10,771 nt of DNA from Pseudomonadota bacterium (GCA_023442755.1 JAEZXS010000291.1:1-10771), one strand, 5' to 3'; positions 1 through 5,610 are shown, counted from the first letter of the stretch. Program-made: numbers and translations. Notes: generated by a model not told the origin, from the letters alone.

Positions 1-742
1 GTATGGCAAGGATGCTTTCCCATCGCGTGGCGCCAAGGCCGTATGCTGCCTCGCGGAGTTTCGCAGGGACTGCATGCAGGGCATTTATGCTTATGGCGGC
101 AATCGTCGGCAGAATCATTATGGACAAAACAATTGCGGCCGGCAGCATGCCCGGACCGCTGAGCGAGGTGCTGAAAAAAGGGAGCCATCCGAGGTTTGCC
201 CGGAGCACATGGCACACCGGACGGATAAGAGGTATGAGGAAGTAGATGCCCCACAGCCCGTAAACTACGCTCGGGATTGCCGCAAGCAGTTCGATAAGGT
301 TTTTGAGCAGATGTTCCATCTGGTCGGGCAGTCTTCCCCAGACGGGATGGAATTCAACCCCGAATATTTTCAGAACCGCAAAAACGAACGAGGCGAGATA
401 ATGTTCAGTGAGGAAGACGGCAACAGCCAGTCCGAATAGAGTCCCCAGGAACAGGGCCAGCAGGGAGCTGTACAAGGTCCCCCATATTTCGGGAAGGACC
501 CCGTACTCCCTGGTGTTCGGGTCCCATGTGGTTCCCGTTAAGAAGCCCCAGCCGTATTTTCCAACCGCGGGCGCTGCCTGCTGTCCGATGGTGTATACAA
601 TATAGAGCACCAGCAGGACGGTTGCCCATGCGAACAAATAGGTCGCCAACCGAAATGCCGTGTTTCCGTATCTTTCGACCGACTTTGGCGGGCGCGAAAT
701 TGACGCCTCGTCGTAAAAACGGTCTTCGCCGACTGCAGGCAC
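1..742 (-). CDS. pstC: PstC, phosphate ABC transporter permease (3' end cut by window edge)
   Basis: One of the two inner-membrane permease subunits of the PstSCAB high-affinity phosphate importer. It forms the channel with PstA and receives phosphate from periplasmic PstS. I translated the minus strand by hand: 247 residues are visible, and about 65-70 C-terminal residues probably lie beyond position 1. After a polar N-terminus, a hydrophobic segment spans residues 30-53 and another 88-112, followed by a hydrophobic core at 150-174 and 200-222. Residues 231-244 (EAAYGLGATRWESI) match the EAA motif that contacts the ATPase PstB. The start is a GTG at 742, preceded by GAGGGAG with an 8-nt gap; no better start exists between it and the pstS stop. 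The gap to pstS is 23 bases, so the two are almost certainly cotranscribed. pstA and pstB are expected just outside the window. Family call is firm. Confidence 0.95.
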   Translation of the reverse strand, partial: MPAVGEDRFYDEASISRPPKSVERYGNTAFRLATYLFAWATVLLVLYIVYTIGQQAAPAVGKYGWGFLTGTTWDPNTREYGVLPEIWGTLYSSLLALFLGTLFGLAVAVFLTEHYLASFVFAVLKIFGVEFHPVWGRLPDQMEHLLKNLIELLAAIPSVVYGLWGIYFLIPLIRPVCHVLRANLGWLPFFSTSLSGPGMLPAAIVLSIMILPTIAAISINALHAVPAKLREAAYGLGATRWESILAI

Positions 743-765
743 GATAGCTACTCCCTCGGTTTTAC

Positions 766-1797
766 TTACTGAATGTTATTCAGGGCCGCTTTTACCTTGC
801 TGACGACCGGAGCCGGCAGAGGCACGTAGCCAAGCTCTTCGCTGTTCTTCTGCCCCTCTGTAAGTCCGTGTTCGAGCACGGCCTTCAATGCCTTGAGTTT
901 CTTTGCATCGTCGTATTTCTTATAGCAAAGCACCCATGTGTAGGTGACGATGGGATACGAATTCTCCCCGGACGGATCTGGCAGCCATGCAATCAGATCG
1001 GCGGGCATTTCCACTGCGGCAAGAGCAGCCTGAGAAGATTCCGTCGTTGCAATGACGAACTTTCCGGCCTTGTTTTCGATCGTCGCCATCGGCAGATGCC
1101 GCCCCATTGCATACCCGTACTCGACGTAGCCGATAGATCCGGGTGTCGTACGGATGCTTGCCGTTACGCCTTCGTTACCCTTCGAACGGGTGCCAACGGA
1201 CCAGTTCGGCATCGTGTTCACACCGGGACTCTTGGCAAATTCCGGGCTTATTGCGGACAGGTGCTTCGTGAATACGAAGGTCGTCCCGCTGCTGTCGGCA
1301 CGGACGATGACATTGATTGGAGAGTCGGGCAGCTTTACCCCGGGGTTTGCCTTGGCAATTGCCGGATCGTTCCACTTGGTGACTTTGCCGAGGAAGATTC
1401 CGGAGTACGCTTCCCGGCTGAGCTTAAGTTCCTTAACGCCCTCAAGGTTGTAGGCCAGGACAATGGCGCCGGCGGTCATGGGCAAGAGCTGCGCTCCGAC
1501 ATCCACCTGGGCAATTTCCTCGGGCTTCATCGCTGCGTCGCTGGCGCCGAAATCGACCGTTTTGTTCATGAAGTTCTTGATGCCGCTGCCGCTCCCCACC
1601 GACTGGTAGTCTATCTGCACGTCTTTTTGAACTGCATTGAAATCCTTGAACCACTTGTTGTAGAGCGGAGCCGGGAAACTTGCGCCTGCGCCGGTGAGTT
1701 TCACCAAATCGTCCGAGGAGGCACTGGCCCCGGTCAGGGTTATCATGACTCCCATCAGAGCTATCGTGGAATAGATCAGTACACGTCCAACCTTCAT
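766..1797 (-). CDS. pstS: PstS, periplasmic phosphate-binding protein
   Basis: Binds inorganic phosphate in the periplasm and delivers it to the PstCA permease. The protein has 343 residues, the usual family size. Residues 1-26 form a Sec signal peptide with a hydrophobic core and a likely cut after ASA. The phosphate-binding signatures are present in order: GAGASFPAPLY (from residue 36), SVGSGSG (66-72), FGASD (83-87) and RADSSGTT (166-173). GSIGYVEYGYA follows in the C-terminal lobe. Two ATGs are adjacent (1800 and 1797). I prefer 1797 because AAAGGGG lies 5 nt upstream of it, but only 2 nt from the first. It is the first gene of a pst operon, followed by pstC after 23 bases. PhoB-box-like repeats about 160 bases upstream suggest induction by phosphate starvation. 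Confidence 0.97.
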   Translation of the reverse strand: MKVGRVLIYSTIALMGVMITLTGASASSDDLVKLTGAGASFPAPLYNKWFKDFNAVQKDVQIDYQSVGSGSGIKNFMNKTVDFGASDAAMKPEEIAQVDVGAQLLPMTAGAIVLAYNLEGVKELKLSREAYSGIFLGKVTKWNDPAIAKANPGVKLPDSPINVIVRADSSGTTFVFTKHLSAISPEFAKSPGVNTMPNWSVGTRSKGNEGVTASIRTTPGSIGYVEYGYAMGRHLPMATIENKAGKFVIATTESSQAALAAVEMPADLIAWLPDPSGENSYPIVTYTWVLCYKKYDDAKKLKALKAVLEHGLTEGQKNSEELGYVPLPAPVVSKVKAALNNIQ

Positions 1798-1800
1798 CAT

Positions 1801-2141
1801 TACCCCTTTTGCATTATGGTCTTTTGTATCGGATGCTCATTTCGGCGAGCCCGCCGCCCGCCTTCATCCACACCGACCGGCGTGAGTTCGCCGCCCCGGT
1901 CCACACGGTTCACAACGATGCCGTGCATTTCAAAGCAGGTTCTTAGCAGAAGGAAATGGCAACGATGTTAAGGAACAATGACAAACCTGTGACAACGAAG
2001 AAAAGGAATGGGCCACCGCAGGAAGCGGGGAAAGACAGGCAGGTACGTTTCGCTAAAGACAGGTCCGTATCACTGATTTGCTGATGCAACATGTTAGCAA
2101 TAATTCAATAAAACAATATGTTACAGTTAGCTATTCCGTAT
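1801..2141. other. Intergenic region between the LuxR-type gene and pstS
   Basis: This 341-base stretch holds the Pho-box-like array (1956-1995) and the pstS leader. The leader includes a 42-codon minus-strand ORF (1928-1800) described in the findings. A 9-bp direct repeat, AAAGACAGG, occurs at 2031-2039 and 2055-2063. Between 2087 and 2123 the sequence is AT-rich and contains caacatgtta and caatatgtta 27 bp apart. The minus-strand transcript could pair TGTAACAT with ATGTTGCA there, a weak stem without a clear U-tract, so I cannot name a terminator for the regulator gene. Confidence 0.5.
1956..1995 (-). promoter_or_regulatory. PhoB-box-like direct-repeat array upstream of pstS
   Basis: Read on the minus strand, TTGTCAC (1995-1989), TTGTCAT (1984-1978) and TTGCCAT (1962-1956) lie exactly in register on an 11-bp period. 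A degenerate unit, CCTTAAC (1973-1967), fills the third slot. PhoB binds 7-bp direct repeats of the CTGTCAT type with this period, so this is a probable double Pho box controlling pstS. Possible -10 elements are TAAGAA (1945-1940), 10 bp past the last unit, or TAACAT (1970-1965). The repeats are seen directly; PhoB binding is inferred. Confidence 0.72.
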
Positions 2142-3215
2142 TTAGTGATCTTTAGATGATGAGGCTTTATCACTACTTCCATTGGCTGAGTTGAGGAAGG
2201 TGCGCAGATTGACTTTTTCACCCTTCACGCCGAGCTTCGTGCGCAGGTGATAGCGGTGGGTCATGACCGTATTGCGTGAGACGCCAAGGATTTCGGCGAT
2301 TTCCTTGTTCCCTTTGCCGGCCTTGATGAGATTTGCGACCTGCATTTCCATAGGGCTCAGCAGTCCCTGCTTCTGTACGAGCTTGTTCCGGAAAGGCGAG
2401 CTCATCTGCCGCAGGGCCGATTTGAGCATGTCCACATAAGTTCTTTGTACTTCGTCCAGCCTGGTTCCATCGAGTCTTTGAATGGAGGGGAGTATCAATT
2501 CTTCGATGCTTATGACGATGTTGTCGACCAATGCTTTCCTGTCCTGTTCCCTTTCTTTTAGCAGGGCGCGCATTTCCGCGTTGGCTTCCTCCAGCTCCCG
2601 GACTCTGGCGTCCTCCCCTGCGCCTGATTCAGGCTCGGCGATCGGCAGATCATCGAGTCCGACCGCGACCTTCTGCTCGATATCGCCTGCCGCATTCCTG
2701 ACCCTGATGACAGCAGCAAGAACATCCCGCCCCTGTAATACAAAGCGATTGCCCGCGATCTCGGCGGAAAACAGCTCGCCGTTCTTCTTTCGCATGTTCA
2801 CCGGAATGCCGGTCACTGCGGCGGCCGGTCTTTCGTCCTGTCCGGCCAGAAGCCGGCCATACGGCATCCCCACAAGCTCCCGCTGATCGAAGTCGAATAG
2901 AAAGGCGGCGGCGGCATTTGCCTCGAGAATCCGTTCCGGGCCGCACTCTACGAGCAAAACGGCTTCCGGCAACATGGCGAACACCCGGGAAAACATCTCT
3001 TCGCTTTCCCTGGATGGGGCCCCTTCCTGTCGGGGCTCCTCCGCATTCATGGTCAGAGCATCATCAACCGGCGCAACTTGCCTCCGGGCATCCTTATTTT
3101 TGGAAAGAACCGCATCGCCGGCAGCGAGTTGGGATTCCAGTTCGGCAATGCGGCTGCGCAGGGATGCCCATTCCCCCGCCAGGGTCTTGCCAATGTAATC
3201 GTCATCGTCCTGCAT
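2142..3215 (-). CDS. PAS-domain LuxR-family transcriptional regulator
   Basis: A probable cytoplasmic DNA-binding regulator of 357 residues. Residues 12-45 are a short heptad-rich helix. Residues 72-178 form a PAS sensor domain, visible as 'FSRVFAMLPEAVLLVE', 'ILEANAAAAFLFDFD', then 'RKKNGELFSAEI' and 'AAVIRVRNA'. A charged coiled coil covers about 202-232, suggesting dimerisation. Residues 286-341 are a LuxR-type helix-turn-helix (LSPMEMQVANLIKAG, NKEIAEILGVSRNTVMTHR, LRTKLGV). No receiver domain with a phosphoacceptor Asp and no membrane segment is visible, so the signal is probably sensed by the PAS domain itself or through a partner kinase; the ligand is unknown. The ATG at 3215 is preceded by GGGAAG. 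The neighbouring pst genes do not prove a role in phosphate control, because pstS has its own promoter region. Confidence 0.88.
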   Translation of the reverse strand: MQDDDDYIGKTLAGEWASLRSRIAELESQLAAGDAVLSKNKDARRQVAPVDDALTMNAEEPRQEGAPSRESEEMFSRVFAMLPEAVLLVECGPERILEANAAAAFLFDFDQRELVGMPYGRLLAGQDERPAAAVTGIPVNMRKKNGELFSAEIAGNRFVLQGRDVLAAVIRVRNAAGDIEQKVAVGLDDLPIAEPESGAGEDARVRELEEANAEMRALLKEREQDRKALVDNIVISIEELILPSIQRLDGTRLDEVQRTYVDMLKSALRQMSSPFRNKLVQKQGLLSPMEMQVANLIKAGKGNKEIAEILGVSRNTVMTHRYHLRTKLGVKGEKVNLRTFLNSANGSSDKASSSKDH

Positions 3216-3252
3216 GGTCTTCCCGTGCCTTTCACGTTAAAAGCAGCCCTCA

Positions 3253-3296
3253 CCCGGCGTTCAAAATAGCATAGATTACAGAAAATTCACGCCGGG
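3253..3296 (-). promoter_or_regulatory. Interrupted inverted repeat around the likely promoter of the PAS-LuxR gene
   Basis: Perfect 8-bp arms CCCGGCGT (3253-3260) and ACGCCGGG (3289-3296) flank 28 bases of AT-rich DNA. That DNA contains possible minus-strand -10 elements (TATGCT or TATTTT). It lies 38-81 bases upstream of the regulator's ATG. It could be an autoregulatory operator with a looped or spaced dimer, or a leader stem-loop. No good -35 is visible. Confidence 0.4.
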
Positions 3297-3604
3297 ATCG
3301 ATCGATATCATGAAAGCAGGCTCATTTCTCTCGGCCTCGCGCAACCGGGGCCAATCCGGGCTTCAACGGCTCAGCCGGCAGGATAGCGATGCACCTCGAT
3401 GCATAACACCCCATGCCTGAGGCGCAAAGCCTGCCATGCCGCTGCTCTCGAGCAGCCCTACGGTCGAGAGAAGTCAACACCACGTCAAACAGAGGTGCGC
3501 CACCAGAAGCACCGGGGAGTCAACCTGGTCGCAATCATGAGTTGAACTGCTCCCATAACATGCAGTGGCATATCCTTATGGAATTATTAGCCTAGTTAAT
3601 AATT
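3297..3604. other. Gene-free GC-rich block dense in hairpins; possible structured RNA
   Basis: No convincing coding frame is visible. The block contains many short perfect stems: ATGCA/TGCAT (loop CCTCGA, about 3390), GGC-GCAAA-GCC (3421-3431), GCTGCT/AGCAGC (3441-3456), CTCTCGA/TCGAGAG (3445-3470) that competes with the previous stem, GGTG-CGC-CACC (near 3495), and a compound stem GGGAG+TCAAC with GTTGA+CTCCC (about 3515-3553). It ends with an AT stem AATTATTA/TAATAATT (3582-3604). The sharp change to AT-rich DNA at about 3580 supports a discrete element. Strand and function are unknown. Confidence 0.35.
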
Positions 3605-3695
3605 TGCGCCTAAAATACGACACAATCCCGCCATATTCAACCATCATTGTAGTCAAAACCCTACAACTTCTGCATCCGCGATCTTTAGAGCTATT

Positions 3696-3724
3696 TGTGA
3701 AATCGAATTACAGCGATATTCACA
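3696..3724. promoter_or_regulatory. Imperfect dyad upstream of the sigma54 promoter (candidate activator site)
   Basis: TGTGAAATCG (3696-3705) and CGATATTCACA (3714-3724) are inverted repeats with one extra base in the right arm, separated by 8 nt. The dyad ends 75 bp before the -24 element of the sigma54 promoter, in the range where enhancer-binding proteins usually act. The activator cannot be named from sequence. Confidence 0.45.
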
Positions 3725-3798
3725 TCTCAAAAATAGGTTAATGAAATCACCTCGATAACAATTTACTTTATCTCGTATAAGATATAGGCATTTGAGCG

Positions 3799-3814
3799 TG
3801 GCATCTGTTTTGCA
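3799..3814 (+). promoter_or_regulatory. Sigma54 (RpoN) -24/-12 promoter
   Basis: TGGCAT-N5-TTGCA on the plus strand, with GG (3800-3801) and GC (3812-3813) separated by exactly 10 bases. The consensus is TGGCAC-N5-TTGCA, so only one conserved base differs. Transcription would begin near 3825. The first gene downstream is the small zinc-ribbon protein at 4059, leaving a leader of about 230 bases. Sigma54 promoters need an activator ATPase, which fits the dyad at 3696-3724. Confidence 0.68.
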
Positions 3815-3824
3815 AATTATTCAG

Positions 3825-4058
3825 CACAACTGCAACTGACGAATATAAAATCAATTCAATGACTTAATGTATTATACATTTCTCGGCTTATGACGGGACA
3901 AAAGTTTATGTGTCCGGGCATGTTCGGCCTGCGAACACGGTTCCTGAACAACATACTCACACAACACCCCGAAGAACCGGAGGAATCTTCAGAGGGGACT
4001 TTGGCAGGCGTCTACAGCTCTTACCACCTTACCGGCTCGAAAATGAGAGGAGAATATG
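3825..4058 (+). other. Leader region between the sigma54 promoter and the zinc-ribbon gene
   Basis: It contains the palindrome AATGTAT-T-ATACATT (3866-3880) and a stem TGTTCG/CGAACA with a 5-nt loop (3921-3937). An open frame starts at ATG 3890 and runs through the zinc-ribbon gene in another frame to 4294. It has no Shine-Dalgarno sequence and no family resemblance, so I do not call it a gene. Confidence 0.4.
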
Positions 4059-4241
4059 ATGGATTGGATCACATTTATTCCCAGGAAAGAGTCCAGGCAA
4101 AAATCGGGCGCTGCGAAGCTTGTCGGCGGGAGATGCCCCTGTGGAGGCCGGTTGAGGGTGTTCAGGAATCAGGTCGATCGCGGCGTGCTCGAGTGCTATT
4201 GCAGGGGATGCCGGCGCATTCACCATATCACACGAGCCTGA
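4059..4241 (+). CDS. Small Cys-rich zinc-ribbon protein, Mu Com-like
   Basis: A basic protein of 60 residues (61 if ATG 4056 is used). Cysteines lie at 26, 28, 46, 48 and 51 in the pattern RCPCGGRL ... LECYCRGCRRIHHI. The second half, CxxC-(R/K)-R-x-(H/I)HI, resembles the Com family of phage Mu, small zinc proteins that bind nucleic acid. The first knuckle is CxC rather than CxxC. The Shine-Dalgarno AGGAG (4048-4052) is 3 nt from ATG 4056 and 6 nt from ATG 4059, so I choose the latter. It lies between a sigma54 promoter (3799) and a strong stem-loop (4256-4290), which suggests a single-gene unit. No mom-like or other phage gene is nearby. A role in nucleic-acid binding is inferred from the fold only; Com homology is tentative. 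Confidence 0.65.
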   Translation: MDWITFIPRKESRQKSGAAKLVGGRCPCGGRLRVFRNQVDRGVLECYCRGCRRIHHITRA

Positions 4242-4255
4242 TCCGGAAATCCCTT

Positions 4256-4290
4256 CCGTCCAAAACGACATTTTCGGTCGTTTTGGACGG
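4256..4290 (+). terminator. 14-bp perfect stem-loop after the zinc-ribbon gene
   Basis: CCGTCCAAAACGAC (4256-4269) pairs perfectly with GTCGTTTTGGACGG (4277-4290) around the 7-nt loop ATTTTCG. It starts 15 bases after the stop codon. It lacks a U-tract after the full stem, so termination is not assured. It may instead protect the mRNA 3' end or be a DNA-level inverted repeat. Confidence 0.5.
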
Positions 4291-4604
4291 GTAAGTTGGA
4301 AAATGTCTACCAGGGGCAACAGAATTTTTTACCGGTCAGCCCTTTGTCGGAAAGAGCTTTCAATGCACCGATTATTCGAAGAAAAAACGATCGCGCAGTG
4401 CGCCCCCTCTTTTTGCGCCGAAAAGGGGAAGTCGGTATTCGACAGCATCGTGGCACACAAATTGTACCCAATCAGGGCTCTCATGCAAATCCACCGACAA
4501 AACAGATTTTGAGCGGGGATGGCCTCAGGCTGAAGAGAGCCGGTTTTGAGACTCATGTCGACGAGCCGCGCTACAGAGAAATTCACCAAATGGAGAAGTA
4601 ATAT
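4291..4604. other. Stretch with no confident gene, upstream of the 3D-domain gene
   Basis: Two overlapping plus-strand frames are open: TTG 4296 to 4601 (101 codons, stopping 3 bases before the next ATG) and ATG 4303 to 4512 (69 codons). Neither has a good Shine-Dalgarno sequence or a recognisable family, and their third-position base use does not separate them. A C-rich/G-rich pair around 4403-4428 (CCCC..TTTT with AAAAGGGG) could form a bulged stem. No clear promoter was found. Confidence 0.4.
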
Positions 4605-5105
4605 ATGGGGAATACACGCAATTTCGGCACGTCTCTCTGTATTGCAGTTCTTATCTTTTGCGGCGCCCCCGAGCAGGTCAGGGCGGAAAGCGGTCGTCCT
4701 GCCAAGGTCAGGACCGTGTCGGCAAAATTGACACGTGAAGCGGCAGGCGCCACCCTTAAGCGGATAAGCACAGTCTCTGTCGTAGCCTATAACCCGGCAG
4801 ACAGATCACGGTGCCCGAACGGAGGCAGGGGCGCCTGGGCAAGCAGAGTGGAGGATGGCGATATTGCGATTTCGCGCGACCTTCTCGCTGAAGGCGTAAG
4901 GCCGGGCGCGACTGCCTGCATCGATTTCGGCAGATCGGTGCACTGCGGCGTGGTCCGCGACACTATGAGCAAACGCTACCGGAAGCATGCCGATCTGGCC
5001 ATAGATAAGGAAAGCCTCACGAAATCCAGACGCATGGCGAAAGCATTCGGAAAAAGAAGGGGAGTTTTGTATGTATGCAGGAATCAGCAGCGGTTGGCAC
5101 GCTGA
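4605..5105 (+). CDS. Secreted 3D-domain (double-psi beta-barrel-like) protein
   Basis: A 166-residue exported protein. Residues 1-27 are a signal peptide (hydrophobic LCIAVLIF core, likely cut after VRA). The Cys at 19 does not sit in a proper lipobox because Phe precedes it. Residues 58-158 match the 3D domain layout: VVAYNP, then GDIAISRDLL..GV.PGATACIDFG, VVRDTMSKRYRKHADLAID, and AKAFGKRRGVLYVC. The conserved aspartates are D91, D119 and D130/D134. This domain is related to the barrel of MltA/RlpA and is usually linked to peptidoglycan cleavage or cell-wall remodelling; activity here is inferred. The mature part has four cysteines (70, 104, 114, 158), which could make two disulfides in the periplasm. 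GGAGAAG lies 6 nt before the ATG. It stands alone on its strand, with 282 bases before the next gene. Confidence 0.8.
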   Translation: MGNTRNFGTSLCIAVLIFCGAPEQVRAESGRPAKVRTVSAKLTREAAGATLKRISTVSVVAYNPADRSRCPNGGRGAWASRVEDGDIAISRDLLAEGVRPGATACIDFGRSVHCGVVRDTMSKRYRKHADLAIDKESLTKSRRMAKAFGKRRGVLYVCRNQQRLAR

Positions 5106-5111
5106 TTCCTA
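5080..5111 (+). terminator. Stem-loop overlapping the stop codon of the 3D-domain gene
   Basis: AGGAATCAGC (5080-5089) pairs perfectly with GCTGATTCCT (5102-5111) around a 12-nt loop. The right arm contains the TGA stop (5103-5105). There is no U-tract, so it may be a weak terminator or a 3'-end stabiliser. Confidence 0.35.
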
Positions 5112-5207
5112 TAGCCCTCGAATAGCTGGGATCCGAGAGCACCATCACTGATCGCTCCGGCAATCCAGAGGCAATAGTGACTGATACCGGGCACGATCGG
5201 CCGGTTC

Positions 5208-5233
5208 CCCGGCAGCAAGCCTGCCGGGCTTGC
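5208..5233 (+). other. Two competing GC-rich hairpins in the leader of the CxxC protein gene
   Basis: CCCGGCAG (5208-5215)/CTGCCGGG (5221-5228) and GCAAGCC (5215-5221)/GGCTTGC (5227-5233) share bases, so only one can form at a time. Either could act as a weak terminator of the upstream gene or as a leader switch. A further stem, GGCAGC/GCTGCC (5313-5337), lies closer to the gene. No strong promoter is evident in 5106-5387. Confidence 0.35.
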
Positions 5234-5387
5234 GATCTCTGAATGTATTTGAACGCCGGACCTGACTATCCCATCTTTCCAGACCTCCCCCTCGTTCCTG
5301 GTATTTTATGTAGGCAGCCGGCTGTTGCCGTGCTGCCCGGCAGGCAAGTCTGCGTTCGGACGATATTCCCAAACCGAGGAGATCAGT

Positions 5388-5546
5388 ATGGCCGAAGAGT
5401 ATTTCGACTGCAGAACGTGTGAACATGAAGCCGAGCCGGTGTCGGTGTATCCCGCTTGCGCAGAATGCCGGGAGATTGGATGTGAAGCCTGTCTGGACGA
5501 GACCCGGAAATGCGTTCCCTGCGATGAGGTTTCCTTCCTGATATGA
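5388..5546 (+). CDS. 52-residue protein with four CxxC motifs (putative zinc-binding)
   Basis: An acidic microprotein with eight cysteines in four CxxC pairs: C8/C11, C24/C27, C32/C35 and C42/C45. The tight spacing (CAEC-x4-CEAC-x6-CVPC) would suit two zinc sites in a cross-brace or treble-clef fold; iron binding is less likely but not excluded. The ATG at 5388 is well supported by GAGGAG with a 6-nt gap. The frame is open upstream to 5325, but that extension lacks a ribosome-binding site. A strong terminator follows at 5611-5656. I do not recognise the family. The high Cys density, sound start and own terminator argue that it is real. Function unknown; a cytoplasmic protein-protein or nucleic-acid adaptor is one possibility. 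Confidence 0.75.
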   Translation: MAEEYFDCRTCEHEAEPVSVYPACAECREIGCEACLDETRKCVPCDEVSFLI

Positions 5547-5610
5547 TCAAATGGGAAAGATGCGTGCGATAGCCCAATTTCGCACATCTGCGCCGGCGCG
5601 GTTCACACAT

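Noticed and set aside
868..1971. 367-codon plus-strand frame opposite pstS
   Set aside because: It is the antisense shadow of a clear pstS gene, with a Cys/Arg/His-rich composition typical of shadows.
3390..3470. c-di-GMP-I (GEMM) riboswitch, suggested by GGCGCAAAGCC
   Set aside because: Only the GCAAAGCC piece matches. The conserved GGCAAACC start, the P2 GAAA loop and the closing AGCCGGG-TTGCC strand are absent, and no gene follows closely.
3437..3470. Group II intron domain V, suggested by GCCG-hairpin-CGGTCGAGAG
   Set aside because: The AGC triad and GAAA tetraloop are missing, and no reverse transcriptase is present.
3413..3595. 60-codon plus-strand frame in the hairpin-rich block
   Set aside because: No ribosome-binding site, Pro/Arg/Ser-rich composition and no family; the region looks structural rather than coding.
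3890..4294. 134-codon frame overlapping the zinc-ribbon gene
   Set aside because: No Shine-Dalgarno sequence and no domain; the overlapping 60-codon frame has a strong one and a cysteine pattern.
4029..4319. 96-codon minus-strand frame opposite the zinc-ribbon gene
   Set aside because: Antisense shadow without a ribosome-binding site or recognisable motif.
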